Positions 17,059-25,545 of a stretch of 64,000 nucleotides of DNA are shown one piece after another. The DNA is from Desulfoscipio geothermicus (lineage in GTDB: Bacteria > Bacillota > Desulfotomaculia > Desulfotomaculales > Desulfallaceae), in the NCBI GenBank assembly GCA_016841205.1, contig JAENZP010000001.1, forward strand, positions 248,001 to 312,000, given 5' to 3'. Within the stretch, counting starts at the first letter, position 1. The number at the start of each line of letters is the position of its first letter. Made by a program: the position numbers and the translations under genes. The notes beneath the pieces are model-generated. The model was not told the origin of the DNA. It worked only from the letters and a program-made list of their open reading frames with translations, and did not search any database.

Positions 17059-18687
17059 GTGCTCATAGCTTTAGCCCAGATAAATCCAGTGGTGGGTGAT
17101 CTGGAGTACAACACCGGCAAGATATTTGAGTATATCAACAAGGCCAACGCAGCTCGGATCGATTTGGTAATTTTTCCGGAATTGACTTTGACCGGCTACC
17201 CAGCACAAGACCTGCTTTTGAACGAACAATTTTTGGATGCGGTGGAAAACAAATTGCGGGAAATCTGCCTGGCTATTGGTGATACCGGCGTTATCCTGGG
17301 CGTGCCCATGCGGGGTATAAACGGGCTTTATAACGCGGCAGTACTAATGTACCGGGGAAAATTGCAGGACGTACAGTATAAAAGTTTGTTGCCTGTTTAT
17401 GATATTTTTGATGAAAAAAGATATTTTGAACCCGCCAAAGAAAGAAAGTGCATGGTTTTTAAAGGCAGCAAGCTGGGAGTAACCATATGCGAAGACATTT
17501 GGAACGATAAGGATTACTGGAACAGACAGCGGTATGACATAGATCCCCTGGAAGAACTTGTACAGCAGGGTGCCGAGATCATTATAAACTTATCAGCCTC
17601 GCCCTATCATTACGGCAAATATGCTCTACGTACTGACATGCTCAGCAAATTGGCTGTCAAGCACCAAGTGGATATGATTTACGTCAACCAGGTCGGGGGC
17701 AATGACCACCTTATATTCGACGGGTCCAGCACGGTCGTCAACAAGGTAGGTAACCTGTGCCTGCAGTTAAATAAATTTGCCGAAGACTTTGTAGTTTTTG
17801 ATACCGGTGAATTATGTAAAAGAGTTTTAGCTGAAACTGGGCATGACGATATTAGCTGGGTTTACGAGGCGTTATTGCTGGGTACCCGTGATTACCTGCA
17901 TAAAAATGGTTTTAGACGGGTACTGGTGGGCTTAAGCGGAGGCATAGATTCATCGGTAACCGCGGCCCTGGCTGCCGCTGCCCTGGGCCCGGAAAATGTG
18001 GTGGGAATATCTATGCCTTCTCGTTACTCTTCCCAGGGTAGTAGAGACGATGCCTGCATGCTGGCCGAAAACCTGGGTATTAAATACCGGTTGCTCCCCA
18101 TTGAAAACATCTTTAAGGCTTATACTGAACTTTTTAACCCGGAAGGCCGTCCCATTATGGATTTGGCGGAAGAAAACATACAGGCCCGAATCAGGGGCAA
18201 TATACTCATGTTTATTTCCAACCGCGAAGGTCAGATGGTTCTAACTACGGGCAACAAGTCGGAATTGGCTATGGGATACAGCACAATATACGGGGACATG
18301 GCAGGGGGATTAAGCGTGCTGGCGGATGTGCCCAAGGTAATGGTATACCAGCTGGCTGAATACATAAACCGGGAAAGGAAGATCATCCCCCAAAGCGTAA
18401 TTAACAAACCACCCTCCGCCGAACTGAGGCCGGATCAGAAAGATGAGGACAGTCTACCTCCCTACCAGGAATTGGATCAAATTCTTAAAGCCTATATAGA
18501 AGAGATAAAACCAATAGATAAAATTGTGGCTATGGGTCACAGCAGGGAACTAGTGCTGGATATAGCCCGACGGGTGGACGCTGCAGAATATAAACGCCAG
18601 CAGGCCCCGCCAGGTTTAAGGGTAACCTCCCGGGCTTTCGGATCAGGGCGCCGCATGCCCATTGCCCAGCGCTGGCGTTTAGAATAA
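17059..18687 (+). CDS. nadE: Glutamine-dependent NAD+ synthetase
   Basis: The GTG at 17059 is eight bases after GGGAG; longer in-frame starts fall inside the leader hairpins. The 542-residue enzyme has an N-terminal nitrilase-type glutaminase domain with catalytic Glu (FPELTLTGYP), a Lys region and the nucleophile Cys in VTICEDIWND. A C-terminal synthetase domain follows with the P-loop LVGLSGGIDSSV. It converts deamido-NAD to NAD using glutamine-derived ammonia. It is transcribed divergently from nifV. The nitrogen-type leader suggests co-regulation with nitrogen assimilation. Confidence 0.95.
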   Translation: MLIALAQINPVVGDLEYNTGKIFEYINKANAARIDLVIFPELTLTGYPAQDLLLNEQFLDAVENKLREICLAIGDTGVILGVPMRGINGLYNAAVLMYRGKLQDVQYKSLLPVYDIFDEKRYFEPAKERKCMVFKGSKLGVTICEDIWNDKDYWNRQRYDIDPLEELVQQGAEIIINLSASPYHYGKYALRTDMLSKLAVKHQVDMIYVNQVGGNDHLIFDGSSTVVNKVGNLCLQLNKFAEDFVVFDTGELCKRVLAETGHDDISWVYEALLLGTRDYLHKNGFRRVLVGLSGGIDSSVTAALAAAALGPENVVGISMPSRYSSQGSRDDACMLAENLGIKYRLLPIENIFKAYTELFNPEGRPIMDLAEENIQARIRGNILMFISNREGQMVLTTGNKSELAMGYSTIYGDMAGGLSVLADVPKVMVYQLAEYINRERKIIPQSVINKPPSAELRPDQKDEDSLPPYQELDQILKAYIEEIKPIDKIVAMGHSRELVLDIARRVDAAEYKRQQAPPGLRVTSRAFGSGRRMPIAQRWRLE

Positions 18688-18716
18688 TACATTTTGAAAA
18701 ATGGACTTAAGTCAAA

Positions 18717-18770
18717 AGAAGTGATACCTCCCTATTCTATAGACGAATAGGAAGTAATACTTCTTTTTTT
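18717..18770 (+). terminator. Terminator of nadE
   Basis: AGAAGT (18717-18722) pairs with ACTTCT (18759-18764), with an inner CCTATTC/GAATAGG helix, followed by a run of T. Confidence 0.8.
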
Positions 18771-18821
18771 ATTAACATAGAAAATTAAGGTCGAAGTCTA
18801 TAATCATCAGATTCTTTTAAC

Positions 18822-19220
18822 TTAATCAGTTAGTATCCCTTCGATCTCCAGCGTTGGAAATCCCCTCCAATTACCTAGGGATATCTTAATCCCATCAGGT
18901 GCAGTAACGGCCTCCTTAAAAATGTAAACTTTAATACCGTCAGCAAGAACTTCATCATAATTTTTAGGAACACGTGGCTTACCTGTATACACAACAGGCT
19001 CACTGATCCAACTCGCTCAGACGTAAGTTGTTTCTATTTCCATAGTAATAACATCGTTTCTGTCGAGGATATAGCCTTTGGCGTCTTCGGAAATTTTGAC
19101 CTTTATCTTTTTATTCAAATCACTTGTAATTGATTTACTGAAATTTGCTCCCTCATTGTTATTGGGTTTGATGATAGACACTTTAACCAACCTTCCTGGA
19201 TTAATTTTCTTCCTATACAA
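18822..19220 (-). pseudogene. Small phage-like gene interrupted by an in-frame TGA
   Basis: Reading leftward from TTG 19220 (or GTG 19181) the frame gives about 67 residues ending in METIETTYV-like sequence (MEIETTYV), meets TGA at 19017-19019, then continues in the same frame for about 65 codons (ASWISEPVVYTGKPRVPKN to LEIEGILTD) to TAA at 18822. Both halves look like coding sequence. No family is recognised; the style (short, acidic, beta-rich) resembles phage structural proteins. Most likely it is a decayed gene, though two separate products are possible. Confidence 0.45.
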
Positions 19221-19392
19221 ATAAGTTAATCAGTAATCCAAACGCCACCAGTGCGTTTCCAGCCAATGATACATACGGCGGCACCGAAGACCATCTGAAG
19301 CGACGATCGAAGGCGCAGGGAGAAAGCAATACCCCCAGCACTATAGTAACTAAAAGAAATGTTCTTAATGTTGAAATGATAAATTTGCCATA
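19213..19392 (-). pseudogene. Fragment of an isoprenylcysteine methyltransferase-like membrane protein
   Basis: A frame without start reads FLLVTIVLGVLLSPCAFDRR then FRWSSVPPYVSLAGNALVAF and stops. This resembles the internal segment, with two transmembrane helices, of ICMT-family methyltransferases (the RRFxWSxVP and GNALVxxGxLI pattern). Everything after it, including the methyltransferase part, is missing. Assigned from memory of the family. Confidence 0.4.
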
Positions 19393-19693
19393 TTATTTAA
19401 ACCTCTGTTTTAATAGAATTTTAAGAAATAATGGGACATTCTGCAAAGGTAAAAGATGCTTTTTATTTATCATTGTATTTATGTTGTATAATTGCACTAG
19501 CCCTATATAAATTTATTTTAAATAAGCATATTTTATTTAAATATGGGAATGAGGCCAAAGTGGAACATCATTATTCAAGGCGCTAAATAAGGAAATTTAA
19601 AGGATACTTCCTTAGAGATACACCGTCAGTTAGGATTACTCAAAATGAATACAGTAAAAATCTACGTAAAAATGGTCGTAAAAAGAAAAATGA

Positions 19694-19716
19694 ACGCCAG
19701 TCAGTGCATCCGGCGT
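19694..19716 (-). terminator. Terminator after the 97-residue phage-like gene
   Basis: ACGCC pairs with GGCGT (19694-19698 and 19712-19716), followed on the minus strand by a T-rich stretch. The rest of 19393-19722 is AT-rich with no gene that I can support. Confidence 0.55.
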
Positions 19717-19722
19717 CCTCTA

Positions 19723-20016
19723 CTATTTTTTCAGCACGTTAACGATAACATTCGCCTTAACCGTCTCCGGGTTCTTAGCCACATCGACCGACTTCAATGT
19801 TACCTTAAAGGTTACGATCTGGTCAAAACCAACAGCAGTCGGAGTCAGCTCAGTATAAACCATTTTATCCTCAACAGTTGCCTCTCCAGTTTCAAACAGA
19901 TTCCCGGATTTGTCTTTATATTCATAAGTAGCACCCGTAATTGTGAAATCCTCCCCATCCGCAGCTCTAACCTTGATCCCGAGCTCTTTGGACTCTCCAA
20001 GTATAAAATTCCTCAT
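19723..20016 (-). CDS. Hypothetical small phage-like protein
   Basis: ATG 20016 follows AAGGGAGG by 11 bases and gives 97 residues (MRNFILGESKELGIKVRAAD). The protein is predicted to be beta-rich with no signal peptide or membrane segment. Its style (ITGATYEYKDKSGNLFETGE, IVTFKVTLKSVDV) recalls phage tail or baseplate accessory proteins. The frame is open further upstream, so a longer form is possible. Together with the interrupted gene at 18822 it suggests a prophage remnant. Function is unknown. Confidence 0.55.
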   Translation of the reverse strand: MRNFILGESKELGIKVRAADGEDFTITGATYEYKDKSGNLFETGEATVEDKMVYTELTPTAVGFDQIVTFKVTLKSVDVAKNPETVKANVIVNVLKK

Positions 20017-20712
20017 ATCGATGTTATCCTCCCTTAAGTTATATCTCGCTGCCAGTTCGTCTGCCTCGTGCCGGTCCTTTAATTTGCTGGCCCCGAATCG
20101 CTCGCCCACATTTGCGAAAGAATATTTGTCAACTTATTGTAACATTAAGCGGAGTTATAAGTAAACAAGGTCCGCCTTTTACCTAATAATTGAGAGCCTC
20201 GCAACTTGGTTATACAACAACCGTGTACATCTTAATACTAATTATGTAATTCATAAACATTTGCCCTGGTTAAACTTATACCCCTTTAGTAAGTAAGAAA
20301 TTCATAAACATACTATTTTCGTTAAATTCACTAAAGTTATAATCTACGTATAACTCTTTAATGTTGAATCCTAATTCAGTGCGTTATCCCCAATACGTCG
20401 TCCTTTTGTTGATGTGTAAAGCCTTTGTCATATCTTGGCTTTTCCAATCTTTTAGAAAACATAATTATCCTATTTAAACTATTGCCATAATTATAATACA
20501 ACTTTTCGATAAAGTTCAACAAAAAGTTACCTAATAGGGTTGACAGTAACAAAACGTCCCTTATAATAAAAACCATAAGGAACACATCGTTGCATGGGGG
20601 TGATGGGGCTTCTATTGACAACCGTTACCACTAAACCTTCGGTTAATACTTCAATAACCATTTTCGAGCAGGCTTTACTTATATACTTTACTAATCAGGA
20701 GGAATACTGATA
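20017..20712. other. AT-rich gap without a supported gene
   Basis: The motif ATTCATAAACAT occurs twice (about 20251 and 20309). A weak leftward frame at 20376-20621 has no ribosome site. The segment probably contains the promoter of the next small gene. Nothing else was recognised. Confidence 0.4.
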
Positions 20713-20850
20713 ATGGGAAAAATAACATTGGAAAGTCTAAAAAACATGGACAAATTTCAAACTGAGCCCTATCTTAAGGATCCAGATGCTTACGTTGAAT
20801 TCTTGGCTAGAAGAGAGTCAAATTCGAGTGAATCTGGTGAAAGCAAATAG
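20713..20850 (+). CDS. Small hypothetical protein of 45 residues
   Basis: AGGAGG at 20697-20702 is followed by ATG 20713. The product MGKITLESLKNMDKFQTEPY... ends ARRESNSSESGESK. It is hydrophilic, with a proline/tyrosine-containing middle and a serine-rich tail. The ribosome site and codon use support it as a real gene; the family is unknown. Confidence 0.5.
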   Translation: MGKITLESLKNMDKFQTEPYLKDPDAYVEFLARRESNSSESGESK

Positions 20851-20899
20851 TAAACGTAGTGGTCACAGGTGGTAATAGAGTGGTCTAAGATGTCAAAGT

Positions 20900-20954
20900 G
20901 GTGGTCGAAAAGGTTATCGATGGTGGTCAAAAAAATCGAACAGTATCGACCACC
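20900..20954. repeat. Inverted and direct GTGGTC repeats
   Basis: GGTGGTCGA (20900-20908) is matched by the inverted TCGACCACC (20946-20954). Several direct GTGGTC copies lie at 20857-20928. Possibly a remnant of a mobile-element end. Low information otherwise. Confidence 0.35.
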
Positions 20955-21042
20955 GGCTCCAACCCTTAATTTGCGAGATGTCAGGGGAAATCCTAGCTAA
21001 ATCTTTCATTTAATATTTAACTAATACATTCGTATGTATTTA

Positions 21043-21074
21043 ACAAGAAAACAGGCTTTAGCCTGTTTTCTTGT
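21043..21074. terminator. Bidirectional hairpin terminator
   Basis: A perfect 14-bp stem (acaagaaaacaggc with its complement) and a four-base loop. It can serve the leftward HD-domain gene ending at 21115 and rightward transcription from the small gene at 20713. Confidence 0.7.
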
Positions 21075-21114
21075 CAAGTTAAGCAAAGCAAAGCTTAAAA
21101 CCTACTCACTACTA

Positions 21115-22443
21115 TCAGTCACGAAGTTGAATGATACTTTCCCAACCAGTTAAACGGCTATCAATTTTTTCACGAATTGACACTCTCTGTTCTTTAGCGA
21201 CATTAAAAAATTCTAATACAATTACCATGTCATTACCGTTTAAATCAACATCGATCATCATATCTTCAGCGGTAACCTGAACTTTCTGCCTCCAAGTGAT
21301 TATTCGATTGGTCCCTACATAAAAGCGATCCCAAACTTGCAGTTCATCGCAAAGTATTGCTAAATACAGTAGGGGGTCCTTATCCAACTCGAGTTTTAAG
21401 ATATAATCCCCAACCTTCTGAAGGTTGTGGTAAATTACAGCTTTGCAGGCCGGAATAATGTGTTTTTCAAAAAATTGTACTTCATATTTAGCTGTTTGAG
21501 TCACTGATTCATACATATTATTATTAATTTGCCGAATCATATGATAAAGCCAATACCAGGCTGAAGTATATTGAAAAAGCATTAAACCACTAGCTACTGC
21601 GTGATCTACTTTTGTCTCTGAATCTTTCTTCTCAGAAAAATGATACCCTTCAGAAGCAATTCTCATTGCTTCATTTCTAAGTCTTTCCCCTGTTGGATCA
21701 AAGCTTTCTAAAGCTAACCAAGAAAAAGCATCCTTTTTTTTCTCTTGTACCATTAGAAAATCATTGACCCAATTAACATCACATAGTTTTTTTATTATTA
21801 TTTCAGGAGTTGGTTCATCAACCAAATTCCATCTTTTATAGTTCTTACGAAACTCGCCACAAAGCCCATCCAGTATTGATTCATATTCTGGAGTTAAATC
21901 TCCAATGATATGTTGCCTAATCCATTCTAACTCAAACATTCTGTCATATTGGCGAAGCCCTTGTTCGTCAATATGTACCTTAGATTCAACAACAATGTGG
22001 TTAAAAATGTACCCAATATCATGCAGCAAGGAAGCGTATGTCCATTGGAAGAGAAAACGTTTCACTCTAAGATGAGCATCCTCATTAATTGAGTTATCTA
22101 TTGATTTCTTAGCATTAGGCAAACTGTCGTATATCCACACTCCTAAAAGAAACAGATACAGTGTATGGGCTGTATGCTCATATTGGTTTTTATACCGAAT
22201 CATATGCATGAGTTCATATGTAGCTACCTGAGAGCGAAGCTCCATAATATTCCGAAAATAAGTGGTTGCCAAAATTAGCTGTGCAACCTTTTCCCCTTCC
22301 TGTAAACGCCGGATATCTGTGCGCGCCTTCATAAAGCTCCTCAACTTATGAACAAAACCAGGGATTTTCCCTCTTAAATATTCGGCCGCCCCATGTCCAT
22401 AATGAAAATGATCCAGCAACTGATCATTGATATTGCTAAGCAT
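21115..22443 (-). CDS. HD-domain protein of unknown function (intact copy)
   Basis: A 442-residue soluble protein with an HD-superfamily phosphohydrolase core: EHTAHTLYLFLLG (H90, H93), SLLHDIGYIFNH (HD at 141-142), VDHAVASG near 283 and ACKAVIYHNL near 330. These four motifs match the metal-binding histidines and aspartates of HD hydrolases. Substrate is unknown; no nucleotide cyclase or GYP motif is present. A GGAG site precedes the ATG. The C-terminal third is not recognised. An internal 632-bp piece is repeated at 23642-24273. AT-richer than neighbouring core genes, it sits in an accessory region. Confidence 0.75.
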   Translation of the reverse strand: MLSNINDQLLDHFHYGHGAAEYLRGKIPGFVHKLRSFMKARTDIRRLQEGEKVAQLILATTYFRNIMELRSQVATYELMHMIRYKNQYEHTAHTLYLFLLGVWIYDSLPNAKKSIDNSINEDAHLRVKRFLFQWTYASLLHDIGYIFNHIVVESKVHIDEQGLRQYDRMFELEWIRQHIIGDLTPEYESILDGLCGEFRKNYKRWNLVDEPTPEIIIKKLCDVNWVNDFLMVQEKKKDAFSWLALESFDPTGERLRNEAMRIASEGYHFSEKKDSETKVDHAVASGLMLFQYTSAWYWLYHMIRQINNNMYESVTQTAKYEVQFFEKHIIPACKAVIYHNLQKVGDYILKLELDKDPLLYLAILCDELQVWDRFYVGTNRIITWRQKVQVTAEDMMIDVDLNGNDMVIVLEFFNVAKEQRVSIREKIDSRLTGWESIIQLRD

Positions 22444-22705
22444 AATAGCTCCTTCTTATCCAAATTTTTAATAGTATTAATTCGCTATATGTTCTTAATT
22501 TCCTTTAATAAGGAAGACTGACAGGCCCGGACAACGGTATCAGCTGTTATTACTTCTCGCGAATGGGTTCTTTTCTTAAAATCAAAAAGTGTGTTGTAAT
22601 GATTGTTAATTCACCACCAATAATTTATTAAAATGTTTTAAATTTACCAATTGCATGATAAAATTTACCTACTATATTTTTCAATAATTTTAAGGAGGGA
22701 AGACT

Positions 22706-23101
22706 GTGAAGCTGGAAAAAATCGATCATATTTGTATTGCAGTTAAAAATCTTAACGAAGCTGTGGAAAATTATACAAATACTTTTCAACTTGATAAGGT
22801 GGATGCTTATATTGATGAAAACGAGAAAATTAATGTTGTTCGTTTTATGGTAGGCGAAGTTGCCTTTGAACTAATGGAATCAACCAGTGAAGACGGAGAA
22901 GTTGCCAAGTTTATTAAAAAAAATGGAGAAGGCGTCTTTCTAATATCTTTTAAGGTTCCCGATGTGGTTGAATGTATGAAGGAATTAAATAATAAGGGAC
23001 TTAAAGGAATTGATGGCACACCAAGAAAATGGCGTAATAGCAACTTTACCTTTTTAAATCCAAAAGACTATCACGGGGTGTTGATTGAAATTATCGATTA
23101 G
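22706..23101 (+). CDS. VOC-family protein, methylmalonyl-CoA epimerase-like
   Basis: The GTG start follows GGAGGG. The 131-residue product has the paired beta-alpha-beta-beta-beta modules of the glyoxalase/VOC fold, with metal ligand candidates H8 (KIDHICIAVKNL), E in AFELME and the C-terminal H/E pair in YHGVLIEI. Order and length match methylmalonyl-CoA epimerase, which interconverts R and S methylmalonyl-CoA, but other VOC activities cannot be excluded because no mutase or carboxylase gene is adjacent. Confidence 0.75.
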   Translation: MKLEKIDHICIAVKNLNEAVENYTNTFQLDKVDAYIDENEKINVVRFMVGEVAFELMESTSEDGEVAKFIKKNGEGVFLISFKVPDVVECMKELNNKGLKGIDGTPRKWRNSNFTFLNPKDYHGVLIEIID

Positions 23102-23272
23102 GCCAGGGGCAAGCCGTTAAGTACTCTTTACAGGTTATCAAGGAATTAATCCTCCTTTGCATACCAGGGTAAATTTTGTGATAATTGGCAGTCTAAATAT
23201 TTGGTCCGGGTTATTGACAATCAATCACCCTAATTGATAAACTACATAACATGTAATAACAGAATAAAAGTG

Positions 23273-23385
23273 CTCTTATCCGGAGTGGTGGAGGGACTGG
23301 CCCAGTGAAACCCGGCAACCAGCTTTGTTTTACATAAAAGCATGGTGCTAATTCCAGCAGAAGTTTAACTTCTGACAGATAAGAG
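23273..23385 (+). ncRNA. SAM-I (S-box) riboswitch, duplicated copy
   Basis: The S-box is delimited by the P1 helix CTCTTATC/GATAAGAG (23273-23280 and 23378-23385). The core reads CCGGAGTGGTGGAGGGACTG, CCGGCAACC and GGTGCTAATTCC. It binds S-adenosylmethionine and turns transcription off. Here it controls only the truncated frame at 23475. It is preceded by TTGACA (23214). It differs from the second copy at 27135 at several positions. Confidence 0.93.
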
Positions 23386-23397
23386 GTGCAAAGTTTT

Positions 23398-23433
23398 GCA
23401 AACCTCTTCTGTGTTTGGAAGAGGTTTGCATTT
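23398..23433 (+). terminator. Riboswitch expression-platform terminator (copy 1)
   Basis: GCAAACCTCTTC pairs with GAAGAGGTTTGC (23398-23409 and 23418-23429), followed by ATTTT. The 5' arm can pair alternatively with the S-box P1 region. Confidence 0.8.
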
Positions 23434-23474
23434 TGTCGGAGCAGAGCACAAAAATGTGGAGGTGTGTTGCGTAA

Positions 23475-23660
23475 ATGGCAGTAGAAAAAACTTACCAGGA
23501 GATTAACGAACGAATTAAAAAAGGCCAGGCTGTAGTGGTAACCGCTGAGGAACTGGTATCTATGGTTAAAGAAAAAGGAATAACACGTGTCACATCTGAA
23601 GTGGATGTGGTAACGACAGGAACATTCGGCCCCATGTGCTTTATATTGAAAGAGCATTAA
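23475..23660 (+). pseudogene. Truncated copy of the DUF39 homocysteine-synthesis gene
   Basis: The first 55 codons are identical to those of the intact gene at 27339, from the ribosome site through the codon for Cys55 (GPMC). The frame then runs into unrelated sequence (FILKEH) and stops. The DNA is identical to 27299-27504 over 206 bp (23435-23640). A 61-residue peptide could still be made under SAM control, but it lacks the catalytic body. Confidence 0.9.
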
Positions 23661-24273
23661 ACCACTAGCTACTGCGTGATCTACTTTTGTCTCTGAATCT
23701 TTCTTCTCAGAAAAATGATACCCTTCAGAAGCAATTCTCATTGCTTCATTTCTAAGTCTTTCCCCTGTTGGATCAAAGCTTTCTAAAGCTAACCAAGAAA
23801 AAGCATCCTTTTTTTTCTCTTGTACCATTAGAAAATCATTGACCCAATTAACATCACATAGTTTTTTTATTATTATTTCAGGAGTTGGTTCATCAACCAA
23901 ATTCCATCTTTTATAGTTCTTACGAAACTCGCCACAAAGCCCATCCAGTATTGATTCATATTCTGGAGTTAAATCTCCAATGATATGTTGCCTAATCCAT
24001 TCTAACTCAAACATTCTGTCATATTGGCGAAGCCCTTGTTCGTCAATATGTACCTTAGATTCAACAACAATGTGGTTAAAAATGTACCCAATATCATGCA
24101 GCAAGGAAGCGTATGTCCATTGGAAGAGAAAACGTTTCACTCTAAGATGAGCATCCTCATTAATTGAGTTATCTATTGATTTCTTAGCATTAGGCAAACT
24201 GTCGTATATCCACACTCCTAAAAGAAACAGATACAGTGTATGGGCTGTATGCTCATATTGGTTTTTATACCGA
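23642..24273 (-). repeat. Internal fragment of the HD-domain gene, second copy
   Basis: These 632 bp match 21567-22198 without gaps and with one visible mismatch (near 23652), in the same orientation. They encode about residues 83-292 of the HD protein, without its start or C-terminal third. A leftward frame runs through the fragment but enters the antisense of the riboswitch, so a functional product is unlikely. With the truncated DUF39 copy it marks the joint of a tandem duplication. Confidence 0.9.
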
Positions 24274-24308
24274 GTAATTTTATAATATTTGTACACACAA
24301 CCAAACAT

Positions 24309-25151
24309 TCAACATATTTCTACAACATAACTTTTATTATTTATTTTTGCTTTTGTAGAGGCTAAACTTGCCCTATTTATAAGGTTTTCAACAATTTCAT
24401 AACATTTTACTTCATTTCTGGCATACTTTCTCTGATCACCACAGATACCAACCGACACAGTAGCGGGAACACCGGCTTTAATAGTATTGATAGATATTAA
24501 ATCAATTATAAATTTTACCATTATTTCAAAACTACTCATTTTTTTTATAGATACAAGAACAAATTCATCGCCGCCATATCTGCAAACAAAGTCACAGTTA
24601 GTTTCTAAATTATCTTTAAAAACTTTTACTATTTGCTTTAAACACCGATCACCATATAAATGGCCATATTTTTTGTTTATTTGCCCAAAATCATTTACAT
24701 CAAATAAAGCTACAGAGATTTCATGCCCTTCAGAAAGCAACTTTGAAGCAACTTGATATATATAACCGGAATTATATATACCGGTTAATGAATCATGTAG
24801 TTGGCCCATAATTTTCATTACATTGGATTTGGTTATTATTCCCACTACTTTATCGTTTTTCAATACTGGCATGCGTTCTATTTTATATTCATGTAATAGC
24901 GCTGCTACTTCCCAAATTTTATCATCGTCGTTGCAAGAAATAACCGGATTGCTCATTGAATCAGCTACAAGTCGGTTATGGTGGTGATAACGTACATCTT
25001 TAGAAGTAATTATTCCAACCAGATTTTCACCTTCAATAACCGGCAGTCCACCTACTTTATGTTCATGCATATACTCAGCGGCTTGTAATACACTTTTCCC
25101 GGAGGTAATCGAAAAAACCGGGCTACTCATTATTTCTTTTACGTTATACAT
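24309..25151 (-). CDS. CBS-CBS-GGDEF diguanylate cyclase
   Basis: This 280-residue protein has two CBS domains (residues about 5-55 and 65-115) followed by a GGDEF domain (about 118-280) with the intact active site RYGGDEF (191-197). It should make c-di-GMP from GTP in response to an adenine nucleotide or similar ligand bound by the CBS pair. The RxxD product-inhibition site has Thr in place of Arg (TNCD). It overlaps the preceding gene by eight bases. Confidence 0.88.
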   Translation of the reverse strand: MYNVKEIMSSPVFSITSGKSVLQAAEYMHEHKVGGLPVIEGENLVGIITSKDVRYHHHNRLVADSMSNPVISCNDDDKIWEVAALLHEYKIERMPVLKNDKVVGIITKSNVMKIMGQLHDSLTGIYNSGYIYQVASKLLSEGHEISVALFDVNDFGQINKKYGHLYGDRCLKQIVKVFKDNLETNCDFVCRYGGDEFVLVSIKKMSSFEIMVKFIIDLISINTIKAGVPATVSVGICGDQRKYARNEVKCYEIVENLINRASLASTKAKINNKSYVVEIC

Positions 25152-25506
25152 CTATATCAACTTCCTTAAATATAGAAACTGAAATTTCCAATTTAGCCTT
25201 AATCAGCGATTTTGCGCTGGCAAATTTAATGCCTTCTTCAAGTATAGTTTTGATTAGTATATCGCGTGACATCCAATTAAATAAACTGGTTTTTATAGCT
25301 ATGGCTTCAATATCACCACTTTCGACTAAGATAACCTCATATTGGCCCGGAGCAAGAGCGTCTATCATCCTGCGAGTAGCCTTGGGGCCAATAGGCGCAC
25401 GTCTGCCTATTATTAATAAATCCTGCATTGGTGGGAGATCAAATTCAGAAAAATGCATTTCCAAATTTGCTTTTTTATTACTAAAACTTGTATCTTTAAT
25501 GCTCAT
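25144..25506 (-). CDS. Hypothetical 120-residue protein in c-di-GMP gene group
   Basis: The product (MSIKDTSFSNKKANLEMHFS) is soluble with a central segment LIIGRRAPIGPKATRRMIDA and a beta-rich C-terminal half. I recognise no family. It lies between an HD-GYP gene and the GGDEF gene, overlapping the latter by eight bases, so it probably belongs to the same signalling unit. Confidence 0.6.
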   Translation of the reverse strand: MSIKDTSFSNKKANLEMHFSEFDLPPMQDLLIIGRRAPIGPKATRRMIDALAPGQYEVILVESGDIEAIAIKTSLFNWMSRDILIKTILEEGIKFASAKSLIKAKLEISVSIFKEVDIDV

Positions 25507-25545
25507 AGGTATAAACCTCTTTTCAATATTGTTTAGACAATATTG

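Noticed and set aside
19017-19019. Selenocysteine codon
   Set aside because: No insertion-element hairpin is apparent after the TGA and the protein type is not a known selenoprotein; gene decay is simpler.
20376-20621. Leftward 81-codon open frame as a gene
   Set aside because: No ribosome site, poor codon use and no recognisable protein features.
23211-24308. 365-codon leftward frame as a real HD-family gene
   Set aside because: Only residues matching 83-292 of the intact protein are present; the rest is antisense to the riboswitch and DUF39 fragment.
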